A DNA stretch of 64,000 nucleotides, from contig NZ_CP103300.1 of NCBI RefSeq assembly GCF_025562755.1, positions 4,651,001 to 4,715,000 on the forward strand, written 5' to 3'. Positions 25,652-34,427 of the stretch are shown in pieces. Source of the stretch: Endozoicomonas euniceicola (lineage in GTDB: Bacteria; Pseudomonadota; Gammaproteobacteria; Pseudomonadales; Endozoicomonadaceae). Position 1 is the first letter of the stretch. Each line of letters starts with the position of its first letter. A model generated the notes under the pieces. The model saw only the letters and a list, made by a program, of their open reading frames with translations, had not been told where the DNA came from and did not search any database. A program made the translations under genes and the position numbers.

Positions 25652-27205
25652 CTACTTGTCCAGAGGCGCTTTTAACGGATTTTTCCCAAAACGCTCTTTC
25701 CAATTCCGGGGAATCAGCTCATTGATTTGTCGTGCAGGGTGGAGGCTGACTCTCTGGAGGACGTCAACCAGGTACTTGTAGGGGTCAATATCTTGCAGTC
25801 GACAGCTGACCAGCAGGCTCTGGATGATGGCAATATGCTCTGCCCCCGTCTCTGTCCAGCTAAACAGGTAGTTTTTTCTTCCCATCGGGATGCATCGGAG
25901 TAATCGCTCAAGATGGTTGGTATCCATCTGAACATCCGGGTCATCCAGAAACACTCTCAGTGACTTTTGATGGTTTTCGGCATACGCTAGCGCTTTGCTA
26001 AGTGGATTCGTTTTGGTCAGTTCCGGCCTCTGTCGCTCTTTATGGCACCAGTCAAAAAATTCATTCACAAGAGGTAATGACTCTTCCTGACGAATGCGTT
26101 TTTTCTCGTCTCCGGCAGTGCAGGTATCACGGATACGTTTTTCTACGCGATACAGTTTGCCGATCAGGGCGAGTGCATGAGCAACGGCTTCAGATTCATC
26201 GTCTTTCGCCCAGTCAAAGTACCTGCGTGTATGAACCCAACACTGGGCCTGAGTGATTTCAGGGTGTTTTTTGCAGTAGCTGTCATAAACACCGTAGCCA
26301 TCGGTGAGCAACACGCCTTTGAAGTCTTTCAGTAATGGCTCAATGTGTCGTGTAGAGCGGGTCAGTGACAGGGTAAAGGCTACTTCGTTCTGTTCGCCGT
26401 ACACCGGCCAGAACCAGGCTTTCTGCATTTTGCCTTTTTCTTTGCGGCCTGCTTTGCCTGGTGTTTCGTCCATGGCCAGTATGCGGCTTTCCAGAACACT
26501 CTTTAATAAGGCGTCGTGTACTGGTTTGAGTAACTCAATGCTTCTGTAGACCAGGTTGGTCAGTGTCGTCCGGCTCAGTGTGACTCCGCTGAGTGCCATA
26601 CGCTGATGTTGACGGTATAAAGGCAGGTGAAAGACAAACTTGTCGATCAGCATGCCGGCCAGCAAACTGACATCGGCAATGCTTCGGTCAAAGATGCTGG
26701 AAGGGGCGGCTACTGTCGTCAGGGTCTGGCTGGGCTTATGCCTGACTACTGGACGACGCTGTTCATGAATGACGTAGCTGCCGGGGCGCTGAACCAGTGT
26801 TCGGGTGGTTTTATAGTCAATGACTTCGTATTGGTCTGCGTCCTCACCTTGCAACTCCGGTGCTGGCAGTTCAGTGACTTCAACGGGCACCCGTTCGTCA
26901 AAGCGAAGCCCTTCATCGGTGACACAATCGTCGGTACGCTGTTTCTTGCGTCGCTCGTAAGTGATGGTCTCTGTTTCAGGGGGCGGCGATGTCTCTGGCT
27001 TGGCGAAAATCTCACCAAGGTCTATCTGGTCTGGGTTATCAATGGTTAGTCGCTTTTCGGACTTCTCACCAAATACCTGCCGTTTAAACCAGTTGAGCTG
27101 TTGCCTGGCAGAAGAGAGTTCCTGAAGTGCTGCATCCAACGCTGACTGCAACTGCCGGTTTTGCAGTTGCAGGTCAACGGGATTAGCAGCTTCAGAATGA
27201 TTCAT
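25652..27205 (-). CDS. tnpC: IS66 transposase TnpC
   Basis: The 517-residue protein has the N-terminal leucine-zipper region and LNWFKRQVFGEKSEKR. It then has MLIDKFVFHLPLYRQHQRM, AMDETPGKAGRKEKGKMQKAWFWPVYGE, LLTDGYGVYDSYC, AQCWVHTRRYFDWAKDDE and TNHLERLLRCIPMGRKNYLFSWTETGAEHIA, all IS66 DDE-transposase motifs. The length is normal, so the copy may be active. The start follows tnpB by 9 bp. Confidence 0.93.
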   Translation of the reverse strand: MNHSEAANPVDLQLQNRQLQSALDAALQELSSARQQLNWFKRQVFGEKSEKRLTIDNPDQIDLGEIFAKPETSPPPETETITYERRKKQRTDDCVTDEGLRFDERVPVEVTELPAPELQGEDADQYEVIDYKTTRTLVQRPGSYVIHEQRRPVVRHKPSQTLTTVAAPSSIFDRSIADVSLLAGMLIDKFVFHLPLYRQHQRMALSGVTLSRTTLTNLVYRSIELLKPVHDALLKSVLESRILAMDETPGKAGRKEKGKMQKAWFWPVYGEQNEVAFTLSLTRSTRHIEPLLKDFKGVLLTDGYGVYDSYCKKHPEITQAQCWVHTRRYFDWAKDDESEAVAHALALIGKLYRVEKRIRDTCTAGDEKKRIRQEESLPLVNEFFDWCHKERQRPELTKTNPLSKALAYAENHQKSLRVFLDDPDVQMDTNHLERLLRCIPMGRKNYLFSWTETGAEHIAIIQSLLVSCRLQDIDPYKYLVDVLQRVSLHPARQINELIPRNWKERFGKNPLKAPLDK

Positions 27206-27214
27206 GGGGTATGA

Positions 27215-27583
27215 CTATAGCTGCTTTTCAGCATTGTGCAGCTCATGGTCATAACGTTTAAATTTCTGGACAGAGCTGAGGTCAATGCCTTCAAGCAAGA
27301 GTTTCAAATCGGTCCAGCATAATGAATGTTTTGTGGCATCCTGCCAGTGGTGGCGAAAAGTACCCTGCTCAAGTCGTTTGCTCCAGATGCAGTAACCGCT
27401 GCGGTCAAAATAGAGTATCTTGACCTGGTTGCCTTTGCGGTTGATAAATACAAACAGCTGTCCACTGAGAGGGTTCTCCTTGAGCTGGTTTTTGACCAGT
27501 GCCGACAGGCCATCATAGGACTTACGCATGTCAGTCGGTCGGGTGTATAACCACACCCGGACACCGGATTCAGGGAAGAACAT
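27215..27583 (-). CDS. tnpB: IS66 accessory protein TnpB (IS66 Orf2)
   Basis: The 122-residue protein starts MFFPESGVRVWLYTRPTDMRKSYDGLSALVKNQL and contains FVFINRKGNQVKILYFDRSGYCIWSKRLEQG, the IS66 Orf2 signature. ATG 27583 is chosen over an upstream frame start since it comes 1 nt after the tnpA stop and matches homologue length. It is needed for IS66 transposition; its exact role is unclear. Confidence 0.93.
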   Translation of the reverse strand: MFFPESGVRVWLYTRPTDMRKSYDGLSALVKNQLKENPLSGQLFVFINRKGNQVKILYFDRSGYCIWSKRLEQGTFRHHWQDATKHSLCWTDLKLLLEGIDLSSVQKFKRYDHELHNAEKQL

Positions 27584-27584
27584 C

Positions 27585-27875
27585 TCACTGACGCATGCGA
27601 AGGATGACGTTGCCGGGGAGTTCGAGTTCAATGTCCCAGGTCTGTCTGGGCAAAGGTTCTGAGGCAACCGGCAACTCTATAAACTCAGGGGCTTTTTGTT
27701 CTGCTGGCTTGTCGCTATTGTTCAGTTTTTTCTTCCAGTTATAAAAGGTAGCCAGACAGAGTCCTTTAGACCGGCAAAACTCGGATTGAGTGGCAGTGCC
27801 GTTTTGTTGCTCGGTGATAAGGGCTTGCCACTGGCTCTGGCTGAGTCGTTTAGGTCGGTTTGTCTCTGTAGCCAT
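27585..27875 (-). CDS. tnpA: IS66 accessory protein TnpA (Orf1)
   Basis: The product of about 96 residues, MATETNRPKRLSQSQWQALI with SEFCRSKGLCLATFYNWKKKL, is the IS66 Orf1 helix-turn-helix protein. ATG 27875 is preceded by GGAGA. An upstream in-frame start at 27920 would overlap the end of tnsD and is less likely. Confidence 0.88.
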   Translation of the reverse strand: MATETNRPKRLSQSQWQALITEQQNGTATQSEFCRSKGLCLATFYNWKKKLNNSDKPAEQKAPEFIELPVASEPLPRQTWDIELELPGNVILRMRQ

Positions 27876-27916
27876 GGTGATCTCCGGCACGATGAATGCG
27901 GGAGTAGCATGGGCTG

Positions 27917-29827
27917 TCATGGCGGGTTTTGGTAGACGTCCTTAAATGACCGATTTCTCCGGTAAGGTTGAGAGCAACGCTTTCGCACAGAATGGATGCG
28001 TGTATCTCGCAAAAGCAACCACTGCTGCTCAGTCGGTCGTTGGTAATTGAAATCTCTTTTCTGTAACGCTTGAGCCTGTTCGAGGACCGACCCTGAAACG
28101 GGCGGAAAAGATGATGCCATTTTAAGTAAGCGCCTTGCCGAATAAATACTGAATAGCGTAGGTTCGGCTTTGTAGAGGACGTGCAGCTTCCGTAGCTGAA
28201 AATCTTCATGGGTCTCTGCAAACCGGGTTAACTGACGCCAGAAAGCAGGCATAGTCTTGCGGATATGAGTCTGTGGATTACGGACTTTCAGAGCCTGCAA
28301 AATATAAGAGACTGACAGACGCTGGTTTTCTGGAGGGCTTGTCATCATGCAGAGGACAAGTCTGCGAAGCCCTTTGATTGCTTTCCTTTGCCTGTTCTTC
28401 CAAAGGTCATGCTGATGCTTGTAGCGGTGGGATTGAGCCTGAGAGGGTGTCAGCGCTTTTGGAAGGTGCTTATAAAGCCACTCTTTGTCACGGTTTCTCA
28501 ACCAGATAAAAACCTCAGGGAAAGAGTCAGTCAGAGACTTTCTGGTCATGTCCGGGTTGTTCTGAATGAGCGATAAAGCCTTGTCTCGGAGCTGGTCCAG
28601 TTGTTCTGTATGCCGGGTTTTCTTCAGCCTGCGCCGTGCTGCCCTGATCTCAGGGTGAGATAATAACAAGTTATCCACAGTGCTTTCAGGCAAGCCAACT
28701 CGTTCACCGGCCTTTTTCATGGATAGACCGGTTTTTAGCAGTTCTAAAACTTGCCGTTCTTGCTCAGGAGTTATCTTTTTGGGCCTGGCTCTGTGCTGTA
28801 TGCCGTGGAGTTTGGCTAACTTCCGAACGGTGTAGTAGGAGATACCGGATTCTCTGGCGGCTTTAGTGAGAGAAACGCCATCCCTTAAGAGTTTGATTAC
28901 CAGCTTATGGTTGTTGTCACCCGTTTGTTGCTTTTGAGGTTTGGCATCAACAGAGTGCAGCCTGGCTATTCTGTGATCGCAATGGTTCAAAAAGCCACTG
29001 AGCAGAATATGTTTGACTGGGTGAGTTCGATGACTTGGCCTAAGAGCATCCCGAACGAAGTTGTGCTCTGTTCCTGAAGCCCTTACATTGGCGAAGTCTG
29101 TCTGATTGAGTAAATCGGACCAAAAACTTCTGATATTTGAGAGTAACTCTTGACGACGAATATAGCCTGCTGTGGATATATAGCCTGTACTCTCAAGCTG
29201 CTGTTTATAGTGCTTGACTCTCTCGGTGGTAGACTGATTAGCCCCTGTAAAATTTTGGCAGAGTTGTGCTGACAGCTGTGCAAAAAGTACTTCTTTGTCA
29301 GAGGCTTCATGAGCTTCTGCATGGTTTACATTTGGAATAGCCAAAATCTTTGGGCGTATTTCCGTTCGGATTAATTTGCACTTATGGATATGGCAGGCTG
29401 AGACTCCGGGCAGGGCATGTATTTGATGCCAGTAAGCAACTCCGTGGGTTTCAATATCGTGTTCAGCGCATAAAGGGCAAAAAGAGTGATAGCCTGGTAT
29501 GCTCAGGCGACTGTTCACAGAACCGGTTTCGATTTCCAGCACTTTGGGTTTATCACCGGAAATCGCCTCTCGTAATGATCTGGCATGTTTCTCCGGCATG
29601 TAATGGGCAAAATATGGGTAAGCTGTATGCTCCGTGATTATTTTATCGAGATCCATACGCAGGAGTTGTGAGAGCTTCTTTAAGCGGTATGTAGCCACAC
29701 CGCAGGTTTGGGTGTAGCTGCAGTCCAGAACGGACTGATAGAAGCTATCAGCCCGCTTGTGGATGGCAAGAAGTTGGGTTCTTGCCATGAAGCTTGGGAT
29801 GGTTTCGTTTGGAAATATATCCATCAA
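27917..29827 (-). CDS. tnsD: Tn7-type target selector TnsD (long TniQ-family protein)
   Basis: The 636-residue protein begins with a TniQ domain (FPNETIPSFMARTQ) and has a zinc knuckle near residues 112-148 (FCPLCAEHDIETHGVAYWHQIH..CHIHKC). Then follow several DNA-binding helix-turn-helix segments (LLRDGVSLTKAARESGISYYTVRKLAKLHG; LLKTGLSMKKAGERVGLPESTVDNLL). In Tn7, TnsD binds a chromosomal attachment site and recruits TnsC. Here the likely site is the 3' end of pilC, which touches the right end. It lies 32 bp after tnsC. The C-terminal residues (SFKDVYQNPP) run into the IS66 element, so the natural end may have been replaced. Confidence 0.87.
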   Translation of the reverse strand: MMDIFPNETIPSFMARTQLLAIHKRADSFYQSVLDCSYTQTCGVATYRLKKLSQLLRMDLDKIITEHTAYPYFAHYMPEKHARSLREAISGDKPKVLEIETGSVNSRLSIPGYHSFCPLCAEHDIETHGVAYWHQIHALPGVSACHIHKCKLIRTEIRPKILAIPNVNHAEAHEASDKEVLFAQLSAQLCQNFTGANQSTTERVKHYKQQLESTGYISTAGYIRRQELLSNIRSFWSDLLNQTDFANVRASGTEHNFVRDALRPSHRTHPVKHILLSGFLNHCDHRIARLHSVDAKPQKQQTGDNNHKLVIKLLRDGVSLTKAARESGISYYTVRKLAKLHGIQHRARPKKITPEQERQVLELLKTGLSMKKAGERVGLPESTVDNLLLSHPEIRAARRRLKKTRHTEQLDQLRDKALSLIQNNPDMTRKSLTDSFPEVFIWLRNRDKEWLYKHLPKALTPSQAQSHRYKHQHDLWKNRQRKAIKGLRRLVLCMMTSPPENQRLSVSYILQALKVRNPQTHIRKTMPAFWRQLTRFAETHEDFQLRKLHVLYKAEPTLFSIYSARRLLKMASSFPPVSGSVLEQAQALQKRDFNYQRPTEQQWLLLRDTRIHSVRKRCSQPYRRNRSFKDVYQNPP

Positions 29828-29859
29828 TTATTTCTTATAGTTATTGCAAGAATTTAGGG

Positions 29860-31236
29860 TTAAATTGAGCTTGCATCTCCTGAGAAAAAGCCACTGGAAT
29901 TTAGTCTGTTATAATTGTCCTTGGCAGTTTCATCTTTGCGCTTTTTCTTCTGTAATGGATTAGGCTTAGATTTAAGTTCATTTTCTGATTTTTGAGAATC
30001 ACTAATATTTTCTCCTTGTTCTGATTTCATATTTTTTATTTTCTGTGCAATAGGCATAAGGTCATCGTAGTTAGCAACTTTTTCTGGGTTATTTGACCTG
30101 AGAGCATCAAGTGCAGGCATAAGAAGTTTGAACTCTTCATTGTAAACAGTAGTTAATGTCTCAGCAGTAATTGTTTCTTCTCCATTTTCAATAGCATATG
30201 CATTGGCGTGCTTTAACAGCATTACCGTACATACCGTTATTCCCTGTGTTAATTCGTATGCGGTATGCCGTATATCAGACGTTAACTCTCCAGGATTTTG
30301 CACCCATTGGAATTTCCATAGTTTTTCAAGTAGCTGATTCCATGTTTCATCGTCTTCTTGCGGCTGTTCAAGATCGATAATTCCTTCGGTGGACATGCGC
30401 CTTGCCGTGCGAAACTTGTCAGTATAAAGATAGAAACAATCGTAAGTGCCAACAAAAGCGAGAGAAACATGAAGCTCATTGACTATGCTTTCAAAAAATT
30501 GCATTGCAATCTGTGCTCCTCCAGCTTTGGCTATTGATAAATTCTGAAGTTCATCGATGACTATTAGCCCAATGTGATACGTTAAGCATAATTTTTTAAT
30601 GTTTTTTTCTAATGTTTCGATAGGAATGTTTTTGTTGTTGTTTTCTTCATAAAAGTTTGTTCCCAGCAAATCATCAATGGCTGAGAAAAAATTATTGCAC
30701 AAAGCTCTTCTTGATGCATCACTTGGACAATTGAATTTAAGATATACAATTTGAGTGATGTTGAGTTTCTCATCGTTATAGCTTTCATGAGTAATTACTT
30801 GTTGAAACAACTTGTCCAGAATGATTTCTATCATCCAGGACTTGCCCATACCACTTAGGCCTGTCAGAAAGAAAGTTTTAGATGTTGTTTGTTTTACAAT
30901 TTCTGGTGATGGGGCATTTTTACCATCGCTTGCAACACTGTATAAGAGCTGTTTTGACTCTGGACTTATTGGACTCTTGTTCACATAAGACTTTAATAAT
31001 AGCTTGTATATTTTTTTATAGGTTCGATAGTAATTATGGTTAGGTATAGTGCATGAATCTAGTCTTTCTGAATAGATCTCTCGCTCTACATCTTCATGCT
31101 TTTTTTCCTCTTCTTTAAATAGAGGGGCTTTTATGCATTCTTTTATTATTTCAGCCTGATCTAAACATTTTGGTAGAGCCTCTATAAGAGGGTTTCCTCT
31201 GTAGTCTGGATTGTTCCATTTTTGATAAATAACCAT
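29860..31236 (-). CDS. tnsC: AAA+ regulator TnsC
   Basis: The 458-residue ATPase has Walker A GLSGMGKS (126-133), Walker B LIVIDEL (about 224-230) and a sensor-like FVGTYD. TnsC forms a ring or filament on DNA that links the target selector (TnsD or TniQ) to the TnsAB transposase. The C-terminal tail is Lys/Glu-rich (KSKPNPLQKKKRKDE) and may contact TnsAB. It starts 15 bp after tnsB in the leftward tnsABCD operon. Confidence 0.92.
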   Translation of the reverse strand: MVIYQKWNNPDYRGNPLIEALPKCLDQAEIIKECIKAPLFKEEEKKHEDVEREIYSERLDSCTIPNHNYYRTYKKIYKLLLKSYVNKSPISPESKQLLYSVASDGKNAPSPEIVKQTTSKTFFLTGLSGMGKSWMIEIILDKLFQQVITHESYNDEKLNITQIVYLKFNCPSDASRRALCNNFFSAIDDLLGTNFYEENNNKNIPIETLEKNIKKLCLTYHIGLIVIDELQNLSIAKAGGAQIAMQFFESIVNELHVSLAFVGTYDCFYLYTDKFRTARRMSTEGIIDLEQPQEDDETWNQLLEKLWKFQWVQNPGELTSDIRHTAYELTQGITVCTVMLLKHANAYAIENGEETITAETLTTVYNEEFKLLMPALDALRSNNPEKVANYDDLMPIAQKIKNMKSEQGENISDSQKSENELKSKPNPLQKKKRKDETAKDNYNRLNSSGFFSGDASSI

Positions 31237-31251
31237 GCTTTAGTACCTTCT

Positions 31252-33468
31252 TTATATCAGATCATCAACAAGGCTTAATGATTTTTTCTTGCTGTCTACT
31301 TTGTTGTCAGAATTGATGTGGTCATTCTCAGTGCTGCTGTATGAGTCACTTAGCTGCTCAAAGTGACTCATTTCTTCAGCTTTTTTAGCATCATCTTTTC
31401 TGTTTGACTGTTTCTCAAAATCTCTGTGTTCTTTAACATCTTTGTGAGAAGCTCTATTGCTGTTAAATGAAGCAGATTTTCTTGCTGCTTCCGTTTTTTG
31501 TTTTGCCTCAGCAATGAATTTTTTTCTTCTTGCTCTATTCTTTGTTTTAGAATTATTTCTTCTTCTGTTGGCTGCGTCAGTTTCAATATTAATTTTTTTC
31601 TGGTAGCCAAGGTATTCGTTAAGTTCAAGATTTTTGAACTTTTCCATAGTGTCATTTAGGTAGCATATTTCAAGCTTTTGAGTATCTGGATTGATAAGCC
31701 ATATAAAGTTAGTCGTTGAGGTTGTATATCGAATATTAACCTTAAAACGTCTTTTTTTTATTCTTACCTTTGCCTGCCATCCTTTCTTGATTGCTGTTTC
31801 TGAAGAGTATCTAAGACCATTGAAGTATATTCCATCTTCTCGTACAGTTGCCTTTTCGGATGGAAGAAGCCCAAGATAAAGGTCATGGGGAGCAATTGAA
31901 TTTGCTGTTCCAATGCCAAATTCCATACCCCAGTTCCAAAGATTGACCGGGGTAGGTATTACATCATCCTTCATCATTTCAATATCGCCAACAACCTTTT
32001 TTACCTGATATAGGTTATTGTCAATGATTTCCTCTATAAGCAATCTTGTTAATTCTTTTAATGTGAGGCAGGCGTCTAGCTCTGGCTTTTTTTGTCCACG
32101 CTCACGTTTCATTTTGACACTATTGCCAGGGATGTCTTTTAAGACAAGATTGTTAATAACATCGAAATGCTTTTCAACAAGGCCTTTAAGGTCACCTCTA
32201 TAAGGTGATGCAAATCCCATAGTTTGCAAGCCTAAGTTGTCCAAAGCTACTTCTGCCTTTTTACTAATTAATTCACCTCTGTCAGCAAAAAGACCGTAAC
32301 ACATATGATGACATGGCCAGTCTTCTGGTTTTATCGTCAATCCGTACTCAGCACAAAACTCAACTTTATCCCGACATGTGTTAAACAGAACAGCTCTGGC
32401 TCCATCCCATGAAGGTCCTTCAAGACCAACATAAATTCCAACAATGCATCGTGAAAAAACATCAGTAACCAGATAGACAACTGGTCTTCCTATCGATTTT
32501 GTGCGGTCAAACTCACTGACTAAAAAAATATCACCGACCGTTGCATCAATTTCATAAAGTTCGCCTGGACCACGAAGACCATAATCAGATGTGGAAGTTA
32601 AAGCTCTGAAATCTTTTTCGTATTTAGAACTGCCCTCTCTATTTTTGATTGACTCTGATGGGTCAATATACTTATATGCCCAATATCTATATTGGACAAG
32701 ACTAGGCTTATTATTGTCATTGAAATGGCACGATATTTCAATGCCATCTTTATCTTTGTATTTGTAGCTATAGTGCTTATCACACATATTATTATAAGAA
32801 TCTTTAAGGTCTGGCTTTTCTTGTTTGTAATAATGTTCGGTTATAGAATTCTTAATATTCTCTTTATCTTTTTCTGAAAGTATCAAGCCTATAATTTTTT
32901 CTTTGTTTCCATGTTCATCTTCATCATATTTTTCTTCATTGGGGCGCCCGACCTTAACACCTTCCGGACACGATTTTCCTATTTTATGAAATTCAGGTAG
33001 AAGTGAGTTTTTTCTGCAACCACCCTGAAAAAACATATATAAATATTTGTAAACACTTACTCTTGAATATGAAGACTTATTAGATGCTTTTTGAATACTG
33101 TTATTTGTTTTAGGATGATCTAAGAAATCAAAGATGGCTTCCTCATCTTTTTTCCCTTCAATGTCGAAGCCATAAAGTATTGGCTCAATTACTTTGAATC
33201 TTTGGTCACGCTTTTTTAGCCATGATGGTTTTATTTCTTTATCAGGAAGTAACTCGTAATAGGAGTAACTTATTTTGGTATATATTATTTTTCCTTCTCT
33301 AATTTCATTGTTTATATCATCGAGCTGCAATGAAAAAGGTTTTCTGGGTTTTTCTTCCGAATTTATAAGATAAACTTTATTGCGGGCATCACAAGCTCTG
33401 ATGATAGTGCAGGTAAATGGAAGTATACTATCATCAGATTTCGGATGCAGGATGTATCCAGTTTGCAT
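31252..33468 (-). CDS. tnsB: DDE transposase TnsB
   Basis: The 738-residue protein has the catalytic triad Asp308 (YEIDATVGD), Asp396 (GLFADRGEL) and Glu432 (KGLVEKHFD), a DDE arrangement with 35 residues between the last two. GRPVVYLVTD and LEGPSWDGA lie between them. N-terminal DNA-binding domains and a highly charged C-terminal tail that would bind TnsC are present. It recognises the 20-bp sites at both transposon ends and joins the 3' ends to target DNA. The gene is strongly AT-rich compared with the flanks. It starts 1 nt after tnsA. Confidence 0.94.
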   Translation of the reverse strand: MQTGYILHPKSDDSILPFTCTIIRACDARNKVYLINSEEKPRKPFSLQLDDINNEIREGKIIYTKISYSYYELLPDKEIKPSWLKKRDQRFKVIEPILYGFDIEGKKDEEAIFDFLDHPKTNNSIQKASNKSSYSRVSVYKYLYMFFQGGCRKNSLLPEFHKIGKSCPEGVKVGRPNEEKYDEDEHGNKEKIIGLILSEKDKENIKNSITEHYYKQEKPDLKDSYNNMCDKHYSYKYKDKDGIEISCHFNDNNKPSLVQYRYWAYKYIDPSESIKNREGSSKYEKDFRALTSTSDYGLRGPGELYEIDATVGDIFLVSEFDRTKSIGRPVVYLVTDVFSRCIVGIYVGLEGPSWDGARAVLFNTCRDKVEFCAEYGLTIKPEDWPCHHMCYGLFADRGELISKKAEVALDNLGLQTMGFASPYRGDLKGLVEKHFDVINNLVLKDIPGNSVKMKRERGQKKPELDACLTLKELTRLLIEEIIDNNLYQVKKVVGDIEMMKDDVIPTPVNLWNWGMEFGIGTANSIAPHDLYLGLLPSEKATVREDGIYFNGLRYSSETAIKKGWQAKVRIKKRRFKVNIRYTTSTTNFIWLINPDTQKLEICYLNDTMEKFKNLELNEYLGYQKKINIETDAANRRRNNSKTKNRARRKKFIAEAKQKTEAARKSASFNSNRASHKDVKEHRDFEKQSNRKDDAKKAEEMSHFEQLSDSYSSTENDHINSDNKVDSKKKSLSLVDDLI

Positions 33469-33469
33469 T

Positions 33470-34291
33470 TTAAAAATACTGCTTAAAGTAGACAGGAGTT
33501 GTAAGTTTGATTTTTTCCGAAATGTCAGTAGTTAATAGTTGATGCCACATACAATGCTTATATAACTGAACTGAATCCTGATATGATATATTCAAGGAGG
33601 TAGCTGCATCTTTCAAGACAGAAGCTAGTTTATTACCATCAAGATTTTTTATTGATGATTTATAGGTACTGATCCAGTCTGATTTTATAAATTCCAGCTC
33701 AGAGGTTATCTTTGCAGATTGAATGAGCCATTTTAAGTTGTAAATCATGTTTTTGTTGATTGATTTTTCAGTCAGGCATTTGCATGTTATGCCTTTTTTC
33801 GCCCAATACAGCCGTTCCAACTCCAGTTTTTGTAAGGTTCTTTTTGCTGTTTTCTTATTTGGATCAAAGTCTTTTTCATATTTTGCACTAATGGCGATTT
33901 GCTCGACAGTTCCATCATTTCTTAACTTATCAATAAGAAAGTCAGTGCTCCCTACTTTTGGCGTTTTAGATTGAGGATAACGTGGGTGCATGATACCCAA
34001 CTCATTGGCAATATCCACGGTATCTGTTTGAGGAAGCTGAGGATATTGCTCTTTAATTTGAGTAATGGACTTATCGTACTCAAACATCAGATAAAGATTG
34101 TATTCCAGATCTGACAAGAAGTGATGTATCCGGTTCGACTTGACCCCGTTAACCTTTCTGGAGCGGCCACGAGAAGGAACTTCCTGAACTTCGACCCAAG
34201 GTTTATATATACCACTGCTCATACTGCTCTCCCATCTACCAACCCAACGCTCTACATCTTGCGCAGAGACTTTTTTGCGCTTCGTTTCCAC
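33470..34291 (-). CDS. tnsA: TnsA endonuclease
   Basis: The 273-residue protein shows the restriction-enzyme-like active site: Glu63 (SDLEYNLYL), Asp117 (GSTDFLID) and Lys137 (ISAKYEKD), close to E63/D114/K132 of Tn7 TnsA. With TnsB it cuts the 5' strands so that the element moves by cut-and-paste. Its presence argues against the cointegrate mechanism of TnsA-less CASTs. It starts with GTG 34291, 7 nt after GAGGT, 130 bp from the right end, so the operon promoter probably overlaps the TnsB sites and is autoregulated. Confidence 0.93.
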   Translation of the reverse strand: METKRKKVSAQDVERWVGRWESSMSSGIYKPWVEVQEVPSRGRSRKVNGVKSNRIHHFLSDLEYNLYLMFEYDKSITQIKEQYPQLPQTDTVDIANELGIMHPRYPQSKTPKVGSTDFLIDKLRNDGTVEQIAISAKYEKDFDPNKKTAKRTLQKLELERLYWAKKGITCKCLTEKSINKNMIYNLKWLIQSAKITSELEFIKSDWISTYKSSIKNLDGNKLASVLKDAATSLNISYQDSVQLYKHCMWHQLLTTDISEKIKLTTPVYFKQYF

Positions 34292-34351
34292 GTCTGTACC
34301 TCGTAGAAGCCGCTATTTCAGTGTGTTGAGAAATATAGACCGGATTTCTAT

Positions 34352-34420
34352 CTTGTAAAGGTTTAGTTATGCTTGTAAGCGTTTAATTATGCTTGTAAGC
34401 GTTTTTATTATTCCTATACA
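34352..34420. repeat. Right transposon end with three packed TnsB-type sites
   Basis: Copies of CTTGTAAGCGTTTWWTTAT start at 34352 (diverged: CTTGTAAAGG), 34372 and 34392, exactly 20 bp apart, and the element ends ...TATACA at 34420. They are the inverse complement of the left-end sites. Packed sites at the tnsA side and spaced sites opposite reproduce Tn7 end asymmetry. Confidence 0.9.
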
Positions 34421-34425
34421 AGAGC
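34421..34425. other. Right copy of target-site duplication (AGAGC)
   Basis: Identical to 1834-1838. It begins 2 nt beyond the pilC stop codon. Confidence 0.92.
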
Positions 34426-34427
34426 TT

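Larger units (their letters stand above)
25622..27920 (-). mobile_element. IS66-family insertion sequence (ends approximate)
   Basis: It carries the three IS66 genes tnpA-tnpB-tnpC in order on the minus strand. IS66 ends usually begin GTAA; a GTAACCG at 25622 could be the tnpC-side end, but I could not find a matching inverted copy on the tnpA side. That boundary lies close to or within the last codons of tnsD. No target duplication was identified. Confidence 0.7.
1839..34420. mobile_element. Complete Tn7-like CRISPR-associated transposon carrying a type I-C effector and a Ter cargo (32,582 bp)
   Basis: Seen directly: the 5-bp AGAGC duplication flanks the element. Its two ends begin TGTAGAGAAATAATAAAAAC (left) and TGTATAGGAATAATAAAAAC (right, read inward), agreeing at 27 of 29 positions through CGCTTACAAG. 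Repeated 20-bp TnsB-type sites sit at both ends. tnsABCD is next to the right end, reading inward, as in Tn7. A Cas3-less, adaptation-less type I-C cas5-cas8-cas7 operon, a CRISPR array and a separate short tniQ occupy the left part. By analogy with I-F3 and I-B CASTs, Cascade plus TniQ would guide integration and TnsD would select a fixed site. Cargo includes cstA, a Ter/TerY-P system, an IS66 copy and decayed transposase pieces. Confidence 0.93.
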
